NCBI GenBank assembly: GCA_963575745.1 | Contig: CAUYUJ010022047.1 | Location: 55,001 to 108,901, forward strand | DNA from: Prorocentrum cordatum | Taxonomy: Eukaryota; Sar; Dinophyceae; Prorocentrales; Prorocentraceae | Reading direction: 5' to 3' | DNA: 53,901 nucleotides | Shown: one piece after another, positions 9,935-19,820 of the stretch | Position numbering within the stretch: position 1 is the first letter of the stretch | Layout: each line of letters starts with the position of its first letter | Program-made: the position numbers and the translations under genes | The notes under the pieces: generated by a model | Seen by the model: the letters and a program-made list of their open reading frames with translations, nothing else | Database searches by the model: none | What the model was told of the DNA's origin: nothing

Positions 9935-10250
9935 AGGAACAGGACGGTCAGAAGGAGGTGGAGGGAAGGAGAGATGGAGAACTAATATGAGACGGATGAC
10001 ATTGACCCTAGGGCCCTAGGGGAGGAGAAATACCGAGAACATACAAGGGCAAGCGGGAGGATGAGGCAGAGGAGGAAGAAGAGGCGCGAAGCGGATTAGA
10101 TATTGGGGAAGAGAAGAAGGGAGAAGAGTAAGATGAAGAGGACGCACACGAGGGAGGATCTCCCGAGGAAGACCTGAGGGCGGCAGAGATGATCGAGATC
10201 ATCCCGGGGGGCCCTGCTGACCCGCGCGACGGCGGCGGCCGATGAGCTTC
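9935..10250 (+). other. Purine-rich interval without a convincing gene
   Basis: GGA, GAAG and GAGGAAGA strings dominate. It may include the 3' untranslated part of the 9199-9930 gene. A short GTCGTC/CATCGTCG run follows at 10253-10315. Confidence 0.6.
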
Positions 10251-10469
10251 CGTGTTCAATCATCGTCGTCGTCGTCGCCATATGTCGAAGTCCATCGTCG
10301 TCCGTCGTCGTGCGCAGGTGAAATATGAGAAGGGGGGCGGGGATTTGCCGAGACGGAGGCGCGATTTGCGGGGGCCCAGGTTCAGAGCGATGGAGGCGCT
10401 TTTATCTGGCAGAGTGACGTGGACCAAGTTATTTATATATTTATATATACATTAGATAACACACGGGGT

Positions 10470-10660
10470 TCCCCAAAAGACCTGAAGACAAAAACGCTAT
10501 TTGAAGACGTTATTGGCCAGCGGCGGTCGAGCAGGTGAAGACGCTTATCGCTTTGAAGACACAATTGCGCAACCACAGAATGAAAACGCAAATGCACTTG
10601 AAGACGCCATTCCGTTTGAAGACGCAAATGTGCTTGAAGACGCTCTTCCCGGCGAGGAGC
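10470..10660 (+). repeat. GAAGAC minisatellite, copy 1
   Basis: Begins with a CCCCAAAAG-CCTGAAGAC boundary, then repeats TGAAGACGCNNATNCGCTT-like units of about 15-20 bp. The same boundary and units occur at 11945-12100. Related units occur at 18535-18665, and on the opposite strand at 24445-24985. Confidence 0.8.
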
Positions 10661-10679
10661 CACTGTCCCGGCGAATATG

Positions 10680-10892
10680 AGGGAATCTGAAAGGAGCGTT
10701 CTCCTCCTCCTCCTCCTCCTGGTCCACGCCGATTGCCGATCCAAATCTCTTCCTTCTCTGCCGCTTCATTATCCTTTTCCCATTATCCGCCTGCCACTTC
10801 TCTTCAGACTTTGCAGACTCGGGCCCGGCGGCATGAGTGACAACGGTGCTGATTGGGGAGCGGTGCCGGGGCTGCCCCGAGACCATCTGCCC
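10680..10892 (+). repeat. Leader module preceding copy C
   Basis: CTC tract, CATTATCCTTTTCCCATTATCCG-type block, CTTCAGACTTTGCAG, then ATGAGTGACAACGG and GCCGGGGCTGCCCCGAG. It ends exactly where homology to the copy A coding module starts (CCAATACCAG). Confidence 0.75.
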
Positions 10893-11316
10893 CCAATACC
10901 AGTTGATGTTTGATTACACAGACCAGTTCCTTGCCAACGATAATGGCCGCATGAACACATACTACTGCTGCGGAGACAAGACGGGCTACGACATGGAGAA
11001 GGGGCAGCACGCGCGGTGCAAGACTGTGATCCGAACTGAATGGCGGGCGCAATTGCTCACGATCGAGCAGAACACGAGCAGGAAGGAGTCCGCCAAGATT
11101 GTTGCTCCCATTTTAAGACGAAATACACGCCCGGGAAGATAACCATCCTCGTCAAATGGATCGACTTCTCGGCCGTCCCCAAATAAACCTGGCACTTCGA
11201 GACCGCCCACCCGGAGTACGACATCAAAAACCTCAAGACGCTGTGCAGGGAGACTGTCCTGACCGAAAGGTGGACATGAGCAAGCTGCGCCCCGTCGACG
11301 TCCTCAAGTACCTGCC
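10893..11316 (+). pseudogene. Copy C: broken fragment of the copy A module
   Basis: Matches 4459-4884 of copy A over its full 424 bp, from CCAATACCAG to AAGTACCTGCC. The cysteines of the A metal-site region are visible (CC, C). A frame change occurs before the CxC part, so a protein of the A type cannot be made. What follows 11316 is GC-rich repeat, unlike copy A, and is shared with copies D and E. Confidence 0.85.
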
Positions 11317-11600
11317 AGCGCCGAGCGGTCGGCCGCCCCGCAAGGGCTGGGAGGGCCGCCGCCTCGCTCCCCCCCCCCCCCCTCCTCGATCGTCACACGT
11401 GCGCGGCAAGGCCGCCCCGCGAAGGCGGGGAGGGCCGCCGCCTCGTGCGCGGCAAGGGCGCTCCGCGAGGGCGGGGAGAGCCGCCGCCTCCGAGCTCCTC
11501 CTCATCGATCCTCACCTCCAAGGCCCTCCTCATCAGTCCTCACCTCCGAGACCCTCCTCCTCCTCATCACTCCTCGCCTCCAAGCCCCTCCACGACCTGG
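11317..11600 (+). repeat. GC-rich downstream repeat after copy C
   Basis: Starts AGCGCCGAGCGGTCGGCCG. It then repeats units with GCGCGGCAAGGCCGCCCCGCG and GGGAGGGCCGCCGCCTC, followed by TCCTCATCGATCCTCACCTCC units. The same order follows copy D (12864-13150) and copy E (14973-15240). Confidence 0.8.
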
Positions 11601-11679
11601 GCTCGAGGGAAGAGCGCGAGCCAGGGAGCGATGGTGTGGCCCTCGCCCTTGGCCGGGCCAGGCCTTTGCATGATCCTGC

Positions 11680-11945
11680 CTAGTCTTTGGGGTGGTCCTC
11701 TTTACTTTTGGCGTGATCCGCTGCGCTTCTAGGGCGTTCGTCTTCACAGGTGATCCTGTTTTCTTTTGGAGTGGTCCTGTTTACTTCTTGAAATGATCCT
11801 ATTTACTTTTTTTGATGCTCCTGTTCTTGATTTGAGTGGTCCTGTTTGATTTTTGGGTGATCATATTTTTTATTTCGCATGGTCCTGTTTACTTACTGGG
11901 GGTGGTTACGTGTAGTGTTGTGGTGGTCCTGTTGAATTGTTGGGT
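11680..11945 (+). repeat. TGGTCCTGTTTACTT minisatellite
   Basis: About nine diverged units of 25-32 bp, each with GGTCCTGTTTACTT or ATGATCCTATTTAC. No frame across it is gene-like. Confidence 0.7.
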
Positions 11946-12100
11946 GATTCCCCAAAAGGCCTGAAGACGAATACGCTATTTGAACACTCTATTGGCCAGG
12001 GGCGGTCGAGCAGGTGAAGACGCTAATCGCTTTGAAAACGCAATTGCGCAACCAAAGGGTGAAGACGCAAATGCGCTTGAAGACGCTATTCCCGGCGAGG
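11945..12100 (+). repeat. GAAGAC minisatellite, copy 2
   Basis: CCCCAAAAGGCCTGAAGACG boundary, then units with TTTGAACACTCTATTGGCC, GAAGACGCTAATCGC and GAAGACGCAAATGCGC. It closely matches 10470-10660, so the block before copies C and D was duplicated with them. Confidence 0.8.
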
Positions 12101-12179
12101 AGCCCCGGCACCCGGGCCGCCATGTGCGCGTCTCCGTGATGACGCGTGACGGGCGCGAGCTCGCATTCCATATGAATAT

Positions 12180-12408
12180 GAGGGAATCTAAAAGAAGCGT
12201 TCTCCTCATCCTCTTCCTCCACCTCCTCGTCCTCCTGGCCCACGCCGAATTCCGATGCAAATCTCCTCCTTCTCTGCCGCTTCATTATCCTCTTCCCATT
12301 ATCCGTCTTCCTCCTCTCTTCAGGCTATGCAGGCTCGAGCCCGGCGACATGAGTGACAACGACGCTGATTGGGGAGCGGCGCCGGGGCTGCCCCGAGACC
12401 ATCTGCCC
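12180..12408 (+). repeat. Leader module preceding copy D
   Basis: Same order as before copy C: GGGAATCTAAAAG, CTC tract, CTCTTCAGGCTATGCAGG, ATGAGTGACAACG and GCCGGGGCTGCCCCGAG. It stops at the shared CCAATACCAG border. Confidence 0.75.
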
Positions 12409-12863
12409 CCAATACCAGTTGGTGTTTAAATACTCAGACCAGTTCCTTGCCAACGATAATGGCCGCATGAACACATACTACTGTTGCTGACAAGACGGGC
12501 TACAACATGGAGAAAGGGCAGCGCGTGCGGTGCAAAACTCTGATCCGAACTGAAAGGTGGGCGCAATTACTCACAATCGAGCAGGAACACGAGCAGGAAG
12601 GAATTCGCCAAGGATGTTGCTGTCATTTTGGGACGAAATACACGCACGGGAAGGAAATCATCTTCGTCGAGCGGATCGACTTCTCGGCCGTCCCCAAACA
12701 AGCCTGGCACTTCGAGACCGTCCACCCGGAGTACAACATCAAAAACCTCAAGGCGCTGTGCAGGGAGACATCAAAAACCTCAAGACGCTGTGCAGGGAGA
12801 CTATCCTGTCCAACAGATGGACGTTAGGAGATTGCGCCGCATCGACATCCTCAAGTACCTGCC
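12409..12863 (+). pseudogene. Copy D: broken fragment of the copy A module with internal duplication
   Basis: Matches 4459-4884 of copy A. A small deletion near 12485 removes part of the CCGG site codons and shifts the frame. A direct duplication near 12740-12800 repeats ATCAAAAACCTCAAG and CTGTGCAGGGAGAC, which explains the extra length (455 bp). It is less broken than C and E: the CxC part reads in one frame from about 12507. Confidence 0.85.
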
Positions 12864-13200
12864 AGCGCCGAGCGGTCGGCCGCCCCGCAAGGGCCGGGAG
12901 GGCCGCCGCCTCGCTCCTCCCCCACCCCCCTCCTAGATCCCCACACGTGCGCGGCAAGGCCGCCCCGCGAGGGCGGGGGGGGCCGCCGCCTCGTGCTCGG
13001 CAAGGACGCTCCGCGAGGGCGGGGAGGGCCACCACCTCCGAGCTACGAGCTCCTCCTCATCGATCCCCACTTCCAAATCCCTCCTCATCGATCCTCCCCT
13101 CCGAGACCCTCCTCCTCCTCATCGATCCTCACCTCCAAGCCCCGCCGCGACCTCCACGCGCAGCAGAGCCGCCGCCCGTTTCACCACGGCAACATCCGAG
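12864..13200 (+). repeat. GC-rich downstream repeat after copy D
   Basis: The GCGCGGCAAGGCCGCC and TCCTCATCGATCC blocks of the copy C flank recur. CCGCCCGTTTCACCACGGC and AACATCCGAGGGAGAGAGG follow, and these also recur after copy E (15245-15300). 13200-13520 continues with GGA triplets and a short direct repeat (CATCGAGCGGCCCGAGAGCT twice near 13411-13450). Confidence 0.75.
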
Positions 13201-13519
13201 GGAGAGAGGGACGAAGAGGAAGAGGAATAAGAGTAGGAGGAGGAGGAGGAAGAGGAGGAGAAGGAGGAGAAGGAGGAGAAAAAGGAAAGCCATCTCGGAG
13301 CGAACGTCTGCACGCCCAATGGGCCACTGAGCCGCGTGACCGTGAGCCTTCGGCCAACGCGACTCGCCGACGCGTGCCGCTGCTGCTGTAGTCCATCTGC
13401 ACTCGTGTGCTCATCGAGCGGCCCGAGAGCTCATCGAGCGGCCCGAGAGCTCAATCGCGACAAGGATTGACCCGCTGTGCCGCCAGAAGCTCGGTGGACA
13501 CAGTCCATGGAAACATAGC

Positions 13520-13800
13520 TTTTGAGGGAGAGGAGAGGGAGGAGGAGAAGGAGTAGGAGGAGGAGGAGGAGGAGGGGAAGAGGTGGGAGAAGGAGGAGGA
13601 GGAGGAGGAGGAGGTGGGAGGAGGAGGAGGAGGAGGAGAGGAGGAGGAGGAGGATGATGATGGGGAGGGAAGGAGGAGGAGGAGCAGGAGGGAGGAGGAG
13701 GAGGGGGGGGAGGAGGAGGAGGAGGAGGAGATTGAGGAGGAGGAGGAGAAAGAGGATGAGGAGGAGAGGGAGGAGGAGGGAGAAGGAGGGAGAAGTCAAG
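13520..13800 (+). repeat. Long GGA/GAG purine tract
   Basis: About 280 bp of nearly uninterrupted GGA, GAG and GGGA. It reads as poly-Glu, poly-Arg or poly-Leu depending on frame and strand. 13800-14215 beyond it has no gene I can support. Confidence 0.9.
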
Positions 13801-14216
13801 CTCTTGTCGCAGCTCGTGCTCCCACTCAAACTGACATGTGTCCTCTTACTGCGGGCGCTCCCACTCCGAGGAAGGCGGGGCGGGGAACGCGGAGTCCGAC
13901 GGAGTGCCCGCAACCAAGAGCCCGATTGCTCTCTCGGATCGAGTCGGGCTCAGATCGACGATCGACGATTGTCGTTGACGATCGACACCAGACGAGGAGG
14001 ACGACGACTACGCCATGTTGTACCATGCCGCGCTATGTCGAATCATCTTATGTTGTACTTACCCTGCTAAGCGCCTCAGGCACCACGGAGACGACCACCA
14101 GCAATCGCGCGCCGATCGGACAACGCCGCCGCGCCGACGGGGCGAAGACGACTGGGGCGACGACGACGACAGGGAAGCGAGGAAGACGACGACGGCGAGG
14201 AACACAACAAATAAAG

Positions 14217-14552
14217 AATACAACAATCGAAGCTCGGATTTCCGAGCCCTTGAGATATATACGCCTGCAGAGACCTGCAGAAATCTGAGAGGAAGCCCGA
14301 GGAACTCCGCAGGCCTCAAGGGAATCTGAACGGAGCATTCTTGTCCTCCCCCTCCTCCTCCTCCTCCTGCTCATCCTCCTGATCCTCGCCGATTTCCGAT
14401 CCACATCTCCTCCTTCTCTGCCGCTTCGTTATCCTCTTCCCATTATCCGTCTTCCTCTTCTCTTCAGGCTGTGCAGGCTCGAGCCCAGCGGCATAACTGA
14501 CAACGGTGCTGATTGGAGAGCGTTGCCGAGGCTGCCCCGAGACCATCTGCCC
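14217..14552 (+). repeat. Leader module preceding copy E
   Basis: Full version as before copy B: ATACAACAATCGAAGCTCGG start, CCTGCAGAGACCTGCAG, CTC tract, CTTCAGGCTGTGCAGGCTCG. The ATG seen in the other copies is ATA here, and GCCGAGGCTGCCCCGAG follows. Confidence 0.75.
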
Positions 14553-14972
14553 CCAATACCAGATGATGTTTGATTATTCAGACCAATTCCTTGCCATCAT
14601 AAACCGCATGAACACATGCTGCGGTTGCGAGGACAAGGCGGGCTGCGACGTGGAGAAGGGGCAGCACGTGCGGTGCAAGACTGTGATCCGAACTGAAAGG
14701 TGGACGCAATTGCTCGCGATCGAGCAGAACGCGAGCAGGAAGGAGTCCGCCAAGATTGTTGCTCCCGTTTTAAGACGAAATACACGCCCGGGAAGGGAAT
14801 CATCCTCGTCAAATGGATCAACTTCTCGGCCGTCCCCAAACGAGCCTGGCATTTCGAGACCGTCCACCCGAATTACTACATCAAAACCTCAAGACGCTGT
14901 GCAGGGATACTCTCCTAACCAAAAGGTGGACGTGAGCAAGCTGCGCCCCATCGACGTCTTGAAGTACCTACC
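14553..14972 (+). pseudogene. Copy E: broken fragment of the copy A module
   Basis: Matches 4459-4884 of copy A with the same two end points as C and D. Deletions near 14600 and a frame change near 14755 break it. The downstream flank (AGCGCCGAGCGGTCGGCCG onward) is shared with C and D. Confidence 0.85.
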
Positions 14973-15400
14973 AGCGCCGAGCGGTCGGCCGCCCCGCAAA
15001 AGCTGGGAGGGCCGCCGCCTCCCGCCGCCCCTCTTCGATCCTCGCACGTGCGCGGCAAGGCCGCCCCGCAAGGGCGGGGAGGGCCGCCGCCTCGTGCGCG
15101 GCAAGGCCGCCCCGCGAGAGCGGGGAGGGCCGCCGCCTCTTGCGCGGCAAGGACCTCCAAGTCCCTCCTCGTCGATCCTCACCTCCGAGCCCCTCCTCCT
15201 CCTCATCGATCCTCACCTCTAAGCCCCTCCACGACCTCCCTACGCGGCAGAGCCGCCACCCGTTTCACCATGACAACATCCGAGGGAGAGAGGGACGAAG
15301 AGGCAGAGGAATAAGAGTAGGAGGAGGAGGAGGAAGAGGAGGAGAAGGGAGAGGAGGAGGAGGGGGAGGAAGCCGTCTCGGAGCGAGCGTCTGCACGCCC
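14973..15400 (+). repeat. GC-rich and purine repeat downstream of copy E
   Basis: GCGCGGCAAGGCCGCC units, TCATCGATCCTCACCTC units, then AACATCCGAGGGAGAGAGG and a GGA tract ending in TCTCGGAGCGAGCGTCTGC, as after copy D. 15400-16080 has no repeat partner I could see and no convincing gene. Confidence 0.7.
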
Positions 15401-16073
15401 AATGAGCCCCTGGGACCGCAGTCCCAGGAGGCGAACACACGGCGCTGTTGCTGCGCGACGCGCCCCTCTCGAGACGAGACGAGGTTTGCGGGCCCGACAC
15501 CATATATGTTTTTATATAATCTACCCGACCTCCTCCTTCTTTATTCCTGCCCCCCCTCCTTCCTCATCCCCGCCGATCACCGGCAGAAATTCCAGCGCGC
15601 CAGCGCGAGCGAAATCCTAGTGAGGCTGAGATACCGATTAGTTCCATGAGACACGAAAAAAACAAGCCCGCGGGCACGTCGCCTTCTTTCTGGGCCCTCG
15701 ATCGCCGTTTCCTCTTTCCGGCGATCGTCCTCCTCATTCCTCTTCGACCCTTGCTCCTCGCGACTTGCCTCCTATAGATCACATCCTCCTCGGCCCCCAA
15801 TCGCATCGTTGTCGATGCTCGGTCATCCTCGATCGTCGATTCCCGGCCCATCCCCATCCCCTCGGCCCCCGATCCACACATCAATCCTTCGTTGCAAGCC
15901 CTCGATCCCCGATCCCAATCTCCTCCGACAGCAAAGATCACGCTTCAGCCCCCCCCCCTCCTCGCGCCCGACCTCGGATCCGCGCCCCGCCGTATTTCTG
16001 GAGAATGTCGCGGAGATCGCGAGCAAATCAAGCGACGTGCGCTCATGATCGCACATCTGTACGCAGATCCAAA

Positions 16074-16080
<7 letters not shown>

Positions 16081-16117
<37 letters not shown>
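16081..16117. repeat. TA dinucleotide microsatellite
   Basis: About 17 TA units after an ACACATACATA start. Confidence 0.95.
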
Positions 16118-16524
16118 CACCATCCTTCTTCGCAGATCCTGCGCGCAACGGCGCAGAGCATATGCGATCTGCGCCGCTCATGTAAGAACTTATATATTAT
16201 GCGATGCCCCACAAAAAGTTCTCAACATCCTCCGCACCCGCTGGGCGTCAGAGACGCCCGGGGTCGAGGGGCGGGAAGAATCGACGATGCAGGAGACGGA
16301 GGAAACACCACATCATGGAATTCGAAATTAAATCTCTTGCACATCCCCCCCCCGACCCAAAACCTCATCCGAGCTCCCTCCCTCCCCGGCGCCTCTGCTC
16401 GCTCAGGAGCGCGGCGCGTCCTCCCGTCGCGAAAGCCACAATGTGGATATATGCACATACGATCGTCAGAAAAAATGCCTCGTACCACCCCCCCTCTCTT
16501 CCTGCGCGTGTTCAACGCCTTTCG

Positions 16525-16760
16525 ACCCCGTCGTACATGTCATCTTCACATCGAAAAGTCATCAATGTCATCTTCATCATCGCCGCTGACGCGGTCGGCG
16601 CACCCATCTACGCCGTCGTTATCCCTCGTAGCAGAAGATATTTCCGGGCAAGGAGGATTGGCCCCATCTGCTTTCACCCCTCTGCCGAAGATGCCCTTTC
16701 TGCCGCGCGGCTTCTGCGCGCGCCTCTGCGCCGAAGAGTCGACAATGAACAGACGACCGG
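16525..16760 (+). repeat. Duplicated module M1, second copy
   Basis: Partner of 6594-6800: CGACCCCGTCGTAC, CATCATCGCCGCTGACGCGG, TTATCCCTCGTAGCAG and CCCTTTCTGCCGCGCGGC in the same order. Confidence 0.75.
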
Positions 16761-16869
16761 TAGAGAAGCGAGAGAAATATTTGTCTGCTGTGGAAAATGC
16801 CAGATCCAGAGGAATTTTGACATCCTGTAAATGGGCAGGGGGCCGTCAGAGATAATGTTATGGTCTCGG

Positions 16870-17030
16870 AAATGCTCCAATTCACATCTCCTCCTTCTCT
16901 GCCGCTTCGTTGTGCTCTTCCCATTATCCGTCTTCCTCTTCCCTTCGAACTGTGCAGGCTCGAGCACGGTCATAAATGCCAACGGTGCTGATTGGGGGGC
17001 GGTGCCGGAGCTGCCCCGAGATCGCCTGCA
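16870..17030 (+). repeat. Orphan leader module without a coding copy
   Basis: CACATCTCCTCCTTCTCTGCC, CCCATTATCCGTCTTCC, GTGCAGGCTCGAGC, then ATGCCAACGGTGCTGATTGG and a CCGGAGCTGCCCCGAG string. The A-type coding module is missing after it. 17030-17540 holds nothing I can identify. Confidence 0.65.
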
Positions 17031-17549
17031 CCCCCAAACCCGTTCTCCTTCGCTCTTGCTTCCAGCGCGACTATATGCCGCAATGGCCGCTGCCGCCCTC
17101 AGGTCGCGAAGAAATGAGCGCTGACCGACGATGGCGCATACGGCGCGAACATCGCGCTGTTAGGGCTGATCGCGTGCGCCCATTTCACGCCCATTTCATC
17201 GCGCTTTCCAGCGCGCTGTGAATTGGGCCCGTCTGAAGGAAAAGCTCATCCTCTGCGGAACCCTGTGGGGCAACAAAACCAACCATGCATTTATTCGGGT
17301 GCTAACATGAGCGGCAGTGACCTTCCGCCTCGCGGCCGGACCTTCCACGACCGGTTCCCTCGCTGATCCGATCTCTTCAAGACGGGCGGAATCTTAGAAA
17401 ACAATTGGAGAACATGCGCTCGACCGTCCCGGACCTTCTGGGAACATACCACTTCAAGATATTGATGTACTTCCTCCTGGCTGCAGATTCTCAGAACACG
17501 CTGCGCCGCCGACCCCGCGGGGGCCCCTGCGCCCGCCCGGATGGACGTG

Positions 17550-17840
17550 CAGGAGAGGAGGCGCTGCCAGGATTACCCCGAGTCCCGCCCCCGCGTTTTA
17601 TTTTTTCATTGCGCCGCGCAGCGATTCACCCAGTGCAGGGGGGAGCTTCCGGGGTTGCCCCGAGACGAGCCGCCGCGCTTTCCTTTTGCATTGCGCCGCG
17701 CAGCAATTATACCGGCGCGGACGGGAGCTCCCTGAATTGCCCGGGTTCGCGCCCCCGCGCTTTAAATTTACACTACCCCCCGCGGCGATGCACCCGGTGC
17801 GGGGGGGAACTTCCGGGCTTGCCCCGAGTTCCCTTTTTTC
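17550..17840 (+). repeat. Four tandem units of about 80 bp with GGGG-TTG-CCCC hairpins
   Basis: Units start near 17560, 17643, 17725 and 17808. Each has CTTCCGGGGTTGCCCCGAG or a variant, then a CCCCCGCGCTTT-like string, then GCGCCGCGCAGCNATT. The core can form a 5-bp stem with a 3-base loop. The same core lies singly at many sites from 5450 to 17030. Confidence 0.75.
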
Positions 17841-18534
17841 CAATCCTCCCCTACCCCCCCGCCAATAACCATGCGCGCCGCATTTAATTCAGATGCTTGC
17901 ATTTATTTTTCCAGCCGCAACTGGTTGCAATTATTTGTCCCTGTGACATTCATTTCCATTAAATTGCATTCGTCTGTCCGCATGATTTTTAGTAGCATTC
18001 ATTTTTTCGGGTCGCAGGATCTGCCTCTGGGACTTCGTCGCTGCGATAGCCCGCCTGCCTCCGAGATTGCGGGCCTGCTCCCCAGATTAGACACGCAGCC
18101 GCCGCGCGATGAGGGATATATCTCCGGCAGATGAAGCGCTGCTCGGAGGGGCCACCCCTCTCTACCCCAAACCCACCGCCACAGGAAGGATAGCGACGGC
18201 GAAGACAGATGCGCCGGCGACGCAGCCGAAACGTCTCAGGGATCCCCGAGAGTCTCTGGTGAACAATCAAGGCCGCGCAGTAGACGAGGAGAGCCCAATC
18301 TTCTGGATCTCGGAATTTCCCACCCCCCCAACCCCCTGGAGCCCATCCGCCGCGGACAGGGTCCGTCGGGGACCTCCCCGAAGCTCCGTCCGCGGCGGAT
18401 GATCTCCCGCGGGGAATCTAGGCCAGGATCTACCTCTCTGACTTCGTCGCTGCGATGCCGCGCCTGCACCCGACATTGCGCGCATCTCGCCATCGCGGCC
18501 GTCCTCTCACTCCTCCTCCTACTCCTCCTCCTCC
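17841..18534 (+). other. Interval with short direct repeats and no clear gene
   Basis: AGGATCTNCCTCTNNGACTTCG and GCTGCGATNGCCCGCCTGC occur near 18015-18060 and again near 18425-18465. Around 18350-18400 CCGCCGCGGAC and GTCCGCGGCGG form an inverted repeat with the same core as the hairpin arrays, a possible ancestral or solo form. No gene is supported. Confidence 0.6.
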
Positions 18535-18665
18535 CGGCACAGACGCTATTCCCGGCGCAGATGCTACTCCCGGCGAAGACGCTATTCCCGGCGAAGACGC
18601 TATTCCCGGCGCAGACGCTATTCACGGCGTAGACGCTATTCCGGGCGAAGACGCTATTTCTGCCG
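18535..18665 (+). repeat. GACGCTATTCCCGGCG minisatellite
   Basis: About eight units of 15-18 bp, CCCGGCGAAGACGCTATT and variants. It belongs to the same family as the GAAGAC minisatellites. 18670-18890 after it has no clear gene. Confidence 0.85.
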
Positions 18666-19780
18666 CAGACAGGCCCATTGGAGGCTCCCCGAAGGCCGCG
18701 AAGGCTCCGTCCGCGGCGATGGATCGTTTGCCGTTATGTCAGGCCCATGGACGCTTCTCGCCGAAGATGCCGTTCGCCATGGTATCATGCCCGCAGCGCC
18801 TTCCCCGGAGATCCCGTGTGGCAAATTCACGCACCGAAAACCTGATCTCCAGAGCTTCCATTTTTCATGATGTCGGGCCCAGGAGCGCTTCCTGCCGGTG
18901 ATCCCGTTTGACATGATGTCCCGGGAGGTCCCGTTTGGCATGGTGTCGGGCCTTGGATTTGACGTGGTGTCGGGCCCCTTCGAAAACCCGCCCCGGAAGG
19001 TCTCGTTTGGCATGGTGTCGAGCCCCGTCCGCGGCAGATGGTCTCTGGTGGGGAATCGGGGCCAGATTCTCCACGGGAGACCCCCCGCCGCGGACAGTGC
19101 TAGTGTTTTTTTGCAGTTTTGGGCATATTTTGGTGATTTTCAATGTTTTTTGTTGCGATTTTGGCTATATTTTAATGATTTCTGATGTTCTTTTGCAGTT
19201 TTGGGTATAATGGTCCCGGGAGGTCCCGTTTGGCATGGTGTCGGGCCTTGGATTTGACATGGCGTCGGGCCCCTTCGAAAACCCGCCCCGGGAGGTCCCT
19301 TTTGACTGGTGTCGGGCCCCGTCCGCGGCGGATGGTCTCTGGTGGGGAAACGCGGCCAGATTCTCCACGGGAGACCCCCCGTCGCGGACAGGGCTGATAT
19401 TTTTTTGCAGTTTTGGGTACTAATGGTCCCGGGAGGTTGCGTTTGGCATGGTGTCGGGCCTTCGATGTGACATGGTGTCGGGCATCTTCGAAAACCCGCC
19501 CCGGGAGGTCCCGTTTGGCATGGTGTCGGGCCCTGTCCGCGGCGGATAGTCTCTGATGGGGAATCGGGGCCAGACTCTCCACGGGAGACCCCCCGCCGCG
19601 GACAGTTTTTTTTTTTTTTTTTTTTTTTTCTTTTTTTTTTTTTCTTTTTTTCTTTTTTTTTTAAAATATATAATATTATTATTAAATATATTATTATTAT
19701 TATATAAATATATATATAATTATATATTTATATATATATAATCTAATATATATAATTGGTGATTTTGTCTATATATTTTA

Positions 19781-19820
<40 letters not shown>

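Noticed and set aside
13522-14288. Glu/Arg-rich and Leu-rich frames over the GGA tract
   Set aside because: Low-complexity purine tract read in all frames; no conserved part.
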